In this document: positions 10,114 to 22,729 of the stretch, in pieces
Numbering within the stretch: the stretch's first letter is position 1
How the letters are laid out: every line of letters starts with the position of its first letter
Assembly: GCF_051401765.1 (NCBI RefSeq)
Contig: NW_027480423.1
Coordinates: 620,001-684,000, forward strand
Direction of reading: 5' to 3'
DNA: 64,000 nucleotides
DNA from: Calliopsis andreniformis
Lineage: Eukaryota; Arthropoda; Insecta; Hymenoptera; Andrenidae
The notes under the pieces: generated by a model
Database searches by the model: none
What the model saw: the letters and a program-made list of their open reading frames with translations, nothing else
Told to the model about the DNA's origin: nothing
Program-made: the position numbers and the translations under genes

Positions 10114-13100
10114 ATTGCAACCAGTATGATACTTATGGTCATTTCTACTTTCCGAGCATCCTAGGCTTCACCCTAGGGCGTTGCTCCAACAGATTGAATA
10201 GTTAGGGCCTTAGAAGTCAACGCCCGAAGCATAAAATGCAATAAAAATGCAAAGTGTTTCCATAATATAACAGGAATAATTGCAACCAGTTTGAAAGTGA
10301 TGGCCAATTCTACGTCCCGGGCAACGTAGGCTTCACTCTAGGGCGTTGCTCCACCAGATCGAATAGTTAGTGCCTTAGAAGTCAACGCCAGAAGCATAAA
10401 ATACAATATAAATACAACAGCTTTTCCATCGTAAAAAACGAATAATTGCAACCAGTATGAAACTTATGGTCATTTCTACGTTCCGGTCAAGCTAGGCTTC
10501 ACCCTAGGCTGTAGTTCCATCAGATCGAATAGTTAGGGTCTAAGAAGTGAACGCCAGAAGCATAAAATGCAACAAAAATACAACAGTTTTTCCATCGTAT
10601 AACAAGATTAATTGCAACCAATTTGAAAGTGATTGCCAATTCTACGTTCCGGGCAACCTAGGCTTCACTCTAGGGTGCTGCTCCACCAGATCGAATAGTT
10701 AGTGCCTTAGAAGTCAACGCCAGAGGCATAAAGTACAATATAAATACAACAGCGTTTCCATCGTATAGAACGAATAATTGCAACCAGAGTGAAAGTTCTG
10801 GTCATTTCCACATTCCGAGGAACCTAGGCTTCACTCTAGGGCGTTGCTCCACCAGATCGAATAGTTAGGTCCTTAGAAGTAAACGTCAGAAGCATAAAAT
10901 ACGATATAAATACAACAGCGTTTGCATCGTATAAAACGAATAATTGTAACCAGTTTGAAAGTGATGGCCAATTCTACGTTCCGGGCAACCTAGGCTTCAC
11001 GCTAGGGCGTTGCTCCACTAGATCGAACAGCTAGGGCCTTAGAAGTCAACGCCAGAAGCATAAAATACAATATAAATACAACTGTTTTTCCATCGTATAA
11101 AACGAATAGTTGCAACCAGTATGATACTTATGGTCATTTCTACTTTCCGAGCAACCTAGGCTTCACCCTAGTGCGTTGCTCCAACAGATTGAATAGTTAG
11201 GGCCTTAGAAGTCAACGCCCGAAGGATAAAATGCAATAAAAATGCAAAGTGTTTCCATAATATAACAGGAATAATTGCAACCAGTTTGAAAGTGATGGCC
11301 AATTCTACGTCCCGGGCAACCTAGGCTTCACTCTAGGGCGTTGCTCCACCAGATCGAATAGTTAGTGCCTTAGAAGTCAACGCCAGAAGCATAAAATACA
11401 ATATAAATACAACAGCTTTCCCATCGTAAAAAACGAATAATTGCAACCAGTATGAATCTTATGGTCATTTCTACGTTCCGGGCAAGCTAGGCTTCACCAT
11501 AGGCTGTAGTTCCATCAGATCGAATAGTTAGGGCCTAAGAAGTGAACGCCAGAAGCATAAAATGCAATAAAAATACAACAGTTTTTCCATCGTATAACAA
11601 GATTAATTGCAACCAATTTGAAAGTGATTGCCAATTCTACGTTCCGGGCAACCTAGGCTTCACTCTAGGGTGTTGCTCCACCAGATCGAATAGTTAGTGC
11701 CTTAGAAGTCAACGCCAGAAGCATAAAGTACAATATAAATACAACAGTTTTTCCATCGTATAAAACGAATAACTGCAACCAGTATGAAGCTGATGGTCAT
11801 TTCTACTTTCCGAGCAACCTAGGCTTCACTCTAGGGCGTTGCTGCACCAGATCGAATAGTTAGTGCCTTAGAAGTCAACGCCAGAAGCATAAAATACAAT
11901 ATAAATACAACAGCTTTTCCATCGTATAAAACGAATAATTGCAACCAGTATGAAACTTATGGTCATTTCTACTTTCCGAGCAACCTAGGCTTCACCCTAT
12001 GGCGTTGCTCCAACAGATTTAATAGTTAGGTCCTTAGAAGTAAACGCCAGAAGCATAAAATACGATATAAATACAGCAGCTTTTCCATCGCATATAACGA
12101 ATAATTGCAACCAGTGTGAAAGTAATGGTCATTTCTACGTTCCGAGGACCCTAGGCGTCACTCTAGGGCGTTGCTCCTCCACATCTAATAGCTACGGCCT
12201 TAGAAGTCAACGCCAGAGGCATAAAGTACAATATAAATACAACAGCGTTTCCATCGTATAGAACGAATAATTGCAACCAGAGTGAAAGTTATGGTCATTT
12301 CTACATTCCGAGCAACCTAGGATCCACTCTAGCGCGTTGCTCCACCAGATCGAATAGTTAGGTCCATAGAAGTCAACGCCCGAAGCATAAAATGCAATAA
12401 AAATACAACAGTGTTTCCATAATATAACAGGAATAATTGCAACCAGTTTGAAAGTGATGGCCAATTCTACGTCCCGGGCAACCTAGGCTTCACTCTAGGG
12501 CGTTGCTCCACCAGATCCAATAGTTAGTGCCTTAGAAGTCAACGCCAGAAGCATAAAATACAATATAAATACAACAGCTTTTCCATCGTATAAAACGAAT
12601 AATTGCAACCAGTGTGAAAGTTATGGTCATTTCTACATTCCGAGCAACCTAGGATCCACTCTAGGGAGTTGCTCCACCAGATCGAATAGCTAGGTCCTTA
12701 GAAGTAAACGCCAGAAGCATAAAATACGATATAAATACAACAGCGTTTGCATCGTATAAAACGAATAATTGTAACCAGTTTGAAAGTGATGGCCAATTCT
12801 ACGTTCCGGGCAACCTAGGCTTCACTCTAAGGCGTTGCTCCACTAGATCGAACAGCTAGGGCCTTAGAAGTCAACGCCAGAAGCATAAAATACAATACAA
12901 ATACAACAGTTTTTCCATCGTATAAAACGAATAATTGCAACCAGTGTGATACTTATGGTCATTTCTACCTTCCGAGCAACCTAGGCTTCACCATAGGGCG
13001 TTGCTCCAACAGGTTGATTAGTTAGGGCCTTAGAAGTCAACGCCCGAACCATAAAATGCAAAAAAAACACAACAGTGTTTCCATCATATAACAGGAATAA

Positions 13101-14925
13101 TTGCAACCAGTTTGAAAGTGATGGCCAATTCTACGTCCCGGGCAACCTAGCCTTCACTCTAGGGCGTTGCTCCACCAGATCGATTAGTTAGTGCCTTAGA
13201 AGTCAACACCAGAGGCATAAAATACAATATAAATACAACAGCGTTTCCATCGTATAAAACGAATAATTGCAACCAGTGTGAAAGTTATGGTCATTTCTAC
13301 ATTCCGAGCAACCTAGGATCCACTCTAGCGCGTTGCTCCACCAGATCGAATAGTTAGGTCCTTAGAAGTAAACGCCAGAAGCATAAAATACGATATAAAT
13401 ACAACAGCGTTTGCATCGTATAAAACGAGTAATTGTAACCAGTTTGAAAGTGATGGCCAATTCTACGTTCCGGGCAACCTAGGCTTCACGCTAGGGCGTT
13501 GCTCCACTAGATCGAACAGCTATGGCCTTAGAAGTCAACGCCAGAAGCATAAAATACAATATAAATACAACAGCTTTTCCATCGTATAAAACGAATAATT
13601 GCAACCAGTTTGACAGTGACGGCCAATTCTACCTTCCGAGCAACCTAGGCTTCACCCTAGGGCGTTGCTCCAACAGACTGAATAGTTAGGGCCTTAGAAG
13701 TCAACGCCCGAAGCATAAAATGCAATAAAAATGCAACAGTGTTTCCATAATATAACAGGAATAATTGCAACCAGTTTGAAAGTGATGGCCAATTCTACGT
13801 CCCGGGCAACCTAGGCTTCACTCTAGGGCGTTGCTCCACCAGATCGAATAGTTAGTGCCTTAGAAGTCAACGCCAGAAGCATAAAATAGAATATAAATAC
13901 AACAGCGTTTCCATCGTATAAAACGAATAATTGCAACCAGTGTGAAAGTTATGGTCATTTCCACATTCCGAGGAACCTAGGCTTCACTCTAGGGCGTTGC
14001 TCCACCAGATCGAATAGTTAGGTCCTTAGAAGTAAACGTCAGAAGCATAAAATACGATATAAATACAACAGCTTTTCCATCGTATAAAAGGATTAATTGC
14101 AACCAGTTTGAACGTGAAGGTCATTTCTCCTTTCCGGGCCACCTAGGCTTCACTCTAGGGCGTTGCCCCACTAGATCGAACAGCTAGGGCCTTAGAAGTC
14201 AACGCCAGAAGCATAAAATACAATATAAATACAACAGTTTTTCCATGGTATAAAACGAATAATTGCAACCAGTATGATACTTATGGTCATTTCTACTTTC
14301 CGAGCAACCTAGGCTTCACGCTAGGGCGTTGCTCCAACCGATTGAATAGTTAGGGCCTTAGAAGTCAACGCCCGAAGCATAAAATGCAATAAAAATACAA
14401 CAGTGTTTCCATAATATATCAGGAATAATTGCAACCAGTTTGAAAGTGATGGCCAATTCTACGTCCCGGGCAACCTAGGCTTCACTCTAGGGCGTTGCTC
14501 CACCAGATCGAATAGTTAGTGCCTTAGAAGTCAACGCCAGAGGCATGAAGTACAATATAAATACAACAGCGTTTCCATCGTATAAAACGAATAATTGCAA
14601 CCAGTGTGAAAGTTATGGTCATTTCTACATTCCGAGCAACCTAGGATCCACTCTAGCGCGTTGCTCCACCAGATCGAATAGTTAGGTCCTTAGAAGTAAA
14701 CGCCAGAAGCATAAAATACGATATAAATACAACAGCGTTTGCATCGTATAAAACGAGTAATTGTAACCAGTTTGAAAGTGATGGCCAATTCTACGTTCCG
14801 GGCAACCTAGGCTTCACGCTAGGGCGTTGCTCCACTAGATCGAACAGCTATGGCCTTAGAAGTCAACGCCAGAAGCATAAAATACAATATAAATACAACA
14901 GTTTTTCCATCGTATAAAACGAATA

Positions 14926-16455
14926 ATTGCAACCAGTATGATACTTATGGTCATTTCTACTTTCCGAGCAACCTAGGCTTCACCCTAGGGCGTTGCTCCA
15001 ACAGATTGAATAGTTAGGGCCTTAGACGTCAACGCCCGAACAATAAAATGCAAAAAAAAACACAACAGTGTTTCCATCATATAACAGGAATAATTGCAAC
15101 CAGTTTGGAAGTGATGGCCAATTCTACGTTCCGGGCAACCTAGGCTTCGCTCTAGGGCGTTGCTCCACCAGATCGAATAGATAGTGCCTTAGAAGTCAAC
15201 GCCAGAAGCATAAAATACAATATAAATACAACAGTTTTTCCATCGTATAAAACGAATAATTGCAACCAGTATGAAACTTATGGTCATTTCTACTTTCCGA
15301 GCAACCTAGGCTTCACCCTAGGGCGTTGCTCCAACAGATTGAATAGTTAGGGCCCTAGAAGTCAACGCCCGAACCATAAAATGCAAAAAAAATACAACAG
15401 TGTTTCCATCATATATCAGGAATAATTGCAACCAGTTTGAAAGTGATGGCCAATTCTACGTTCCGGGCAACCAAGGTTTCACTCCAGCGCGTTGCTCCAC
15501 CAGACCGAATAGTTACGTCCTAAGAAGTCAACGCCAGAAGCATAAAATGCGTTATAAATACAACAGCTTTTCCATCGTATAAAAGGAATAATTGCAAACA
15601 GTGTGAAAGTAATGGTCATTTCTACGTTCCGGGCAAGCTAGGCTTCACCCTAGGCTGTTGTTCCATCAGGTCGAATAGTTAGGGCCTAAGAAGTGAACGC
15701 CAGAAGCATAAAATGCAATAAAAATACAACAGTTTTTCCATCGTATAACAAGATTAATTGCAACCAATTTGAAAGTGATTGCCAATTCTACGTTCCGGGC
15801 AACCTAGGCTTCACTCTAGGGCGTTGCTCCACCAGATCGAATAGTTAGTGCCTTAGAAGTCAACGCCAGAAGCATAAAATACAATATAAATACAACAGTT
15901 TTTCCATCGTATAAAACGAATAATTGCAACCAGTATGAAGCTGATGGTCATTTCTACTTTCCGAGCAACCTAGGCTTCACTCTAGGGCGTTGCACCACCA
16001 GATCAAATAGTTAGTGCCTTAGAAGTCAACGCCAGAAGCATAAAATACAATATAAATACAACAGTTTTTCCATCGTGTAAAACGAATAATTGCAACCAGT
16101 AAGAAACTTATGGTCATTTCTACTTTCCGAGCAACCTAGGCTTCACCCTAGGGCGTTGCTCCAACAGATTGAATAGTTAGGGCCCTAGAAGTAAAGGCCA
16201 GAAGCATAAAATGCGATATAAATACCACAGCTTTTCCATCGTATAAAAGGAATAATTGCAAACAGTGTGAAAGTAATGGTCATTTCTACGTTCCGGGCAA
16301 GCTAGGCTTCACCCTAGGCTGTTGTTCCACCAGATCGAATAGTTAGTGCCTTAGAAGTCAACGCCAAAATCATAAAACACAATATAAATACAACAGCTTT
16401 TCCATCGTATAAAACGAATAATTGCAACCAGTATGAAACTTATGATCATTTCTAC
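14926..16455. repeat. Duplicated segment, longer copy
   Basis: This segment matches 18,744-19,941 except that monomers A (15,259-15,424) and B' (15,425-15,590) are missing there. Shared rare markers are CCTTAGACGTCAACGCCCGA, an A run of nine, GAATAGATAGTG, CCATCAGGTCGAATAG, AAAGGCCAGAAGC and CGCCAAAATCATAAAACAC. The offset is 3,818 before the gap and 3,486 after it. Similarity ends at ATCATTTCTAC near 16,455. Confidence 0.8.
15591..15756. repeat. Monomer type H (exemplar)
   Basis: Marked by ATTGCAAACAGTGTGAAAG, GGGCAAGCTAGGCTTCACC, CTAGGCTGTTGTTCCA and AGAAGTGAACGCCAGAAGC. It ends in ATAACAAGATTAATTG. The GGCTGTTGTT string replaces GGGCGTTGCT. H occurs singly in the left domain, near 5,965, 6,463, 15,591, 16,255, 19,077 and 19,740. 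Confidence 0.75.
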
Positions 16456-17416
16456 GTTCCGAGCACCCTAGGCTTCACTCTAGGGCGTTGCTCCACCACA
16501 TCTAATAGCTACGGCCTTAGAAGTCAACGCCAGAGGCATAAAGTACAATATAAATACAACAGCGTTTCCATCGTATAAAACGAATAATTGCAACCAGTGT
16601 GAAAGTTATGGTCATTTCTACATTCCGAGCAACCTAGGATCCACTTTAGCGCGTTGCTCCACCAGATCGAATAGTTAGGTCCTTCGAAGTAAACGCCAGA
16701 AGCATAAAATACGATATAAATACAATAGCGTTTGCATCGTATAAAACGAATAATTGTAACCAGTTTGAAAGTGATGGCCAATTCTACGTTCCGGGCAACC
16801 TAGGCTTCACGATAGGGCGTTGCTCCACTAGATCGAACAGCTAGGGCCTTAGAAGTCAACGCCAGAAGCATAAAATACAACATAAATACAACAGTTTTTC
16901 CATCGTATAAAACGAATAATTGCAACCAGTATGATACTTATGGTCATTTCTACTTTCCGAGCAACCTAGGCTTCACCCTAGGGCGTTGCTCCAACAGATT
17001 GAATAGTTAGGGCCTTAGAAGTCAACGCCCGAAGCATAAAATGCAATAAAAATGCAACAGTGTTTCCATAATATAACAGGAATAATTGCAACTAGTTTGA
17101 AAGTGATGGCCAATTCTACGTCCCGGGCAACCTAGGCTTCACTCTAGGGCGTTGCTCCACCAGATCGAATAGTTAGTGCCTTTGAAGTCAACGCCAGAAG
17201 CATAAAATACAATATAAATACAACAGTCTTTCCATCGTATAAAACGAATAATTGCAACCAGTTTGACAGTGAGGGCCAATTCTACCTTCCGGGCAACCTA
17301 GGCTTCACTCTAGGGCGTTGCTCCACCAGATCGAATAGTTAGTGCCTTAGAAGTCAGCGCCAGAAGCATAAAATACAATATAAATACAACAGTTTTTCCA
17401 TCGTATAAAACGAATA

Positions 17417-18245
17417 ATTGCAACCAGTATGAAACTTATGGTCATTTCTACTTTCCGAGCAACCTAGGCTTCACCCTAGGGCGTTGCTCCAACAGATTGA
17501 ATAGTTAGGGCCTTAGAAGTCAACGCCCGAATCATAAAATGCAAAAAAAATACAACAGTGTTTCCACCATATAACAGGAATAATTGCAACCAGTTTGAAA
17601 GTGATGGCCAATTCTACGTTCCGGGCAACCTAGGTTTCACTCCAGGGCGTTGCTCCACCAGACCGAATAGTTACGGCCTAAGAAGTCAACGCCGGAAGCA
17701 TAAAATACGATATAAACACAACAGCTTTTCCATCGTATAAAACGAATAATTGCCACCAGTGTGAAAGTAATGGTCATTTCTACGTTCCAAGCACCCTAGG
17801 CGTCACTGTAGGGCGTTGCTCCACCACATCTAATAGCTACGGCCTTAGAAGTCAACGCCAGAGGCATAAAATACAATATAAATACAACAGCGTTTCCATC
17901 GTATAAAACGAATAATTGCAACCAGTGTGAAAGTTATGGTCATTTCCACATTCCGAGGAACCTAGGCTTCACTCTAGGGCGTTGCTCCACCAGATCGATA
18001 GTTTGGTCCTTAGAAGTAAACGCCAGAAGCATAAAATACGATATAAATACAACAGCTTTTCCATCGTATAAAAGGATTAATTGCAACCAGTTTGAACGTG
18101 ATGGCCATTTCTCCTTTCCGGGCAACGTGGGCTTCACTCTAGGGCGTTGCTCCACTAGATCGAACAGCTAGGGCCTTAGAAGTCAACGCCAGAAGCATAA
18201 AATACAATATAAATACAACAGTTGTTCGATCGTATAAAACGAATA
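17417..18245. repeat. Pentamer A-B'-C-D-E, copy 4 (829 bp)
   Basis: Monomers start at 17,417 (A), 17,583 (B'), 17,749 (C), 17,915 (D) and 18,080 (E). D is one base short (AGATCGATAGTTTGG instead of AGATCGAATAGTTAGG). E has GATGGCCATTTCTCC. Confidence 0.85.
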
Positions 18246-18743
18246 ATTGCAACCAGTATGATACTTATGGTCATTTCTACTTTCCGAGCAACCTAGGCTT
18301 CACCCTAGGGCGTTGCTCCAACAGATTGAATAGTTAGAGCCTTAGAAGTCAACGCCCGAAGCATAAAATGCAATAAAAATACAACAGTGTTTCCATAATA
18401 TAACACGAATAATTGCAACCAGTTTGAAAGTGATGGCCAATTCTACGTCCCGGGCAACCTAGGGTTCCCTCTAGGGCGTTGCTCCACCAGATCGTATAGT
18501 TAGTGCCTTAGAAGTCAACGCCAGAAGCATAAAATACAATATAGATACAACAGCTTTTCCATCGTATAAAACGAATAATTGCAACCAGTTTGAAAGTGAT
18601 GGCCAATTCTACGTTCCAGGCAACCCAGGCTTCACTCTAAGGCGTTGCTCCACTAGATCGAACAGCTAGGGCCTTAGAAGTCAACGCCAGAAGCATAAAA
18701 TACAATATAAATACAACAGTTATTCCATCGTATAAAACGAATA

Positions 18744-19941
18744 ATTGCAACCAGAATGATACTTATGGTCATTTCTACTTTCCGAGCAACCTAGGCTTCA
18801 CCCTAGGGCGTTGCTCCAACAGATTGAATAGTTAGGGCCTTAGACGTCAACGCCCGAACAATAAAATGCAAAAAAAAACACAACAGTGTTTCCATCATAT
18901 AACAGGAATAATTGCAACCAGTTTGGAAGTGATGGCCAATTCTACGTTCCGGGCAACCTAGGCTTCGCTCTAGGGCGTTGCTCCACCAGATCGAATAGAT
19001 AGTGCCTTAGAAGTCAACGCCAGAAGCATAAAATACAATATAAATACAACAGTTTTTCCATCGTATAAAACGAATAATTGCAAACAGTGTGAAAGTAATG
19101 GTCATTTCTACGTTCCGGGCAAGCTAGGCTTCACCCTAGGCTGTTGTTCCATCAGGTCGAATAGTTAGGGCCTAAGAAGTGAACGCCAGAAGCATAAAAT
19201 GCAATAAAAATACAACAGTTTTTCCATCGTATAACAAGATTAATTGCAACCAATTTGAAAGTGATTGCCAATTCTACGTTCCGAGCAACCTAGGCTTCAC
19301 TCTAGGGCGTTGCTCCACCAGATCGAATAGTTAGTGCCTTAGAAGTCAACGCCAGAAGCATAAAATACAATATAAATACAACAGTTTTTCCATCGTATAA
19401 AACGAATAATTGCAACCAGTATGAAGCTGATGGTCATTTCTACTTTCCGAGCAACCTAGGCTTCACTCTAGGGCGTTGCTCCACCAGATCAAATAGTTAG
19501 TGCCTTAGAAGTCAACGCCAGAAGCATAAAATACAATATAAATACAACAGTTTTTCCATCGTGTAAAACGAATAATTGCAACCAGTAAGAAACTTATGGT
19601 CATTTCTACTTTCCGAGCAACCTAGGCTTCACCCTAGGGCGTTGCTCCAACAGATTGAATAGTTAGGGCCCTAGAAGTAAAGGCCAGAAGCATAAAATGC
19701 GATATAAATACCACAGCTTTTCCATCGTATAAAAGGAATAATTGCAAACAGTGTGAAAGTAATGGTCATTTCTACGTTCCGGGCAAGCTAGGCTTCACGC
19801 TAGGCTGTTGTTCCACCAGATCGAATAGTTAGTGCCTTAGAAGTCAACGCCAAAATCATAAAACACAATATAAATACAACAGCTTTTCCATCGTATAAAA
19901 CGAATAATTGCAACCAGTATGAAACTTATGATCATTTCTAC
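18744..19941. repeat. Duplicated segment, copy shortened by two monomers
   Basis: This is the counterpart of 14,926-16,455 with a 332-bp (two-monomer) contraction. The B monomer at 18,911 runs directly into H at 19,077. The join reads CGAATAATTGCAAACAGTG. The left part is typical of the B end and the right part of H, so the exchange fell within AATAATTGCAA. Confidence 0.8.
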
Positions 19942-21234
19942 TTTCCGAGCAACCTAGGCTTCACCCTATGGCGTTGCTCCAACAGATTGAATAGTTATGT
20001 CCTTAGAAGTAAACGCCAGAAGCATAAAATACGATATAAATACAACAGCGTTTCCATCGAATAAAACGAATAATTGCAACCAGTGTGAAAGTTATGGTCA
20101 TTTCTACATTCCGAGCAACCTAGGATCCACTCTAGCGCGTTGCTCCACCAGATCGAATAGTTAGGTCCTTAGAAGTAAACGCCATAAGCATAAGATAGGA
20201 TATAAATACAACAGCGTTTGCATCGTATAAAACGAATAATTGTAACCAGTTTGAAAGTGATGGCCAATTCTACGTTCCGGGCAACCTAGGCTTCACTCTA
20301 GGGCGTTGCTCCACTAGATCGAACAGCTAGGGCCTTAGAAGTCAACGCCAGAAGCATAAAATACAATATAAATACAACAGTTTTTCCATCGTATAAAACG
20401 AATAATTGCAACCAGCATGATACTTATGGTCATTTCTACTTTCCGAGAAACCTAGGCTTCACCCTAGGGCGTTGCTCCAACAGATTGAATAGTTAGGGCC
20501 TTAGAAGTCAACGCCCGAAGCATAAAATGCAATAAAAATACAACAGTGTTACCAAAATATAACAGGAATAATTGCAACCAGTTTGAAAGTGATGGCCAAT
20601 TCTACGTCCCGAGCAACCTTGGCTTCACTCTAGGGCGTTGCTCCACTAGATCGAACAGCTAGGGCCTTAGAAGTCAACGCCAGAAGCATAAAATACAATA
20701 TAAATACAACAGTTTTTCCATCGTATAAAACGAATAATTGCAACCAGTGTGAAAGCAATGGTCATTTCTACGTTCCGAGCACCCTAGGCGTCACTCTAGG
20801 GCGTTGCTACACCACCTCTAATAGCTACGGCCTTAGAAGTCAACGCCAGAGGCATAAAGTACAATATAAATACAACAGCGTTTCCATCGTATAAAACGAA
20901 TAATTGCAACCAGTATGAAACTTATGGTCATTTCTACTCTCCGAGCCACCTAGACTTCACTCTAGCGCGTTGCTCCACCAGATCGAATAGTTAGGTCCTT
21001 AGAAGTAAACGCCAGAAGCATAAAATACGATATAAATACAACAGCTTTTCCATCGTATAAAACGAATAATTGCAACCAGTTTGAAAGTGATGGCCAATTC
21101 TACGTTCCGGGCAACCTAGGTTTCACTCCAGGGCGTTGCTCCACCAGATCGAATAGCTAGTGCCTTAGAAGTCAACGCCAGAAGCATAAAATACAATATA
21201 AATACAACAGTTTTTCCATCGTATAAAACGAATA

Positions 21235-22064
21235 ATTGCAACCAGTATGAAACTTATGGTCATTTCTACTTTCCGAGCAACCTAGGCTTCACCCTAGGGC
21301 GTTGCTCCAACAGATTGAATAGTTTGGGCCTTAGAAGTCAACGCCCGAACCATAAAATACAAAAAAAATACAACAGTGTTTCCATCATATAACAGGAATA
21401 ATTGCAACCAGTTTGAAAGTGATGTCCAATTCTACGTTCCGGGCAACCTATGTTTCACTCCAGGGCGTTGCTCCACCAGACCGAATAGTTACGGCCTAAG
21501 AAGTCAACGCCAGAAGCATAAAATACGATATAAATACAACAGCTTGTCCATCGTATAAAACGAATAATTGCAACCAGTGTGAAAGTAATGGTCATTTCTA
21601 CGTTCCAAGCACCCTAGGCGTCACTCTAGGGCGTTGCTCCACCACATCTAATAGCTACGGCCTTAGAAGTCAACGCCAGAGGCATAAAATACAATATAAA
21701 TACAACAGCGTCTCCATCGTATAAAACGAATAATTGTAACCAGTGTGAAAGTTATGGTCATTTCCACATTCCGAGGAACCTAGGCTTCACTCTAGTGCGT
21801 TGCTTCACCAGATCGAATAGTTAGGTCCTTAGAAGTAAACGTCAGAAGCATAAAATACGATATAAATACAACAGCTTTTCCATCGTATAAAAGGATTAAT
21901 TGCAACCAGTTTGAAAGTGATGGCCAATTCTACGTTCCGGGCAACCTAGGCTTCACTCTAGGGCGTTGCTCCACTAGATCGAACAGCTAGGGCCTTAGAA
22001 GTCAACGCCAGAAGCATAAAATACAATATAAATACAACAGCTTTTCCATCGTATAAAACGAATA
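21235..22064. repeat. Pentamer A-B'-C-D-E, copy 5
   Basis: Monomers start at 21,235, 21,401, 21,567, 21,733 and 21,899. The fifth has a B-like start (GAAAGTGATGGCCAATTC) and an E end (CACTAGATCGAACAGC), so it is the hybrid form of E seen also at 9,948. Confidence 0.8.
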
Positions 22065-22729
22065 ATTGCAACCAGTATGAAACTTATGGTCATTTCTACT
22101 TTCCGAGCAACCTAGGCTTCACCCTATGGCGTTGCTCCAACAGATTGAATAGTTAGGTCCTTAGAAGTAAACGCCAGAAGCATAAAATACGATATAAATA
22201 CAACAGCTTTTCCATCGTATAAAAAGAATAATTGCAACCAGTGTGAAAGTAATGGCCATTTCTACGTTCCGAGCACCCTAGGCGTCACTCTAGGGCGTTG
22301 CTCCACCACATCTAATAGCTACGGCCTTAGAAGTCAACGCCAGAGGCATAAAGTACAATATAAATACAACAGCGTTTCCATCGTATAAAACGAATAATTG
22401 CAACCAGTGTGAAAGTTATGGTCATTTCTACATTCCGAGCAACCTAGGATCCACTCTAGCGCGTTGCTCCACCAGATCGAATAGTTAGGTCCTTAGAAGT
22501 AAACGCCATAAGCATAAAATACGATATAAATACAACAGCGTTTGCATCGTATAAAACGAATAAGTGTAACCAGTTTGAAAGTGATGGCCAATTCTACGTT
22601 CCGGGCAACCTAGGCTTCACTCTAGGGCGTTGCTCCACTAGATCGAACAGCTAGGGCCTTAGAAGTCAACGCCAAAAGCATAAAATACAATATAAATACA
22701 ACAGTTTTTCCATCGTATAAAACGAATAA

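Larger units (their letters stand above)
10114..17416. repeat. A-B background with D, D2, E and H monomers
   Basis: About 44 monomers. Recurrent local strings are A-B pairs with AAAAATGCAAAGTGTTTCC (one base short, near 10,252 and 11,242), D2-E pairs (TAGGATCCACTC followed by ATTGTAACCAG), and H monomers. The stretches at about 9,900-10,250 and 10,870-11,250 resemble each other closely, as do those at about 13,210-13,570 and 14,540-14,900. No gene or other element is present. Confidence 0.7.
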
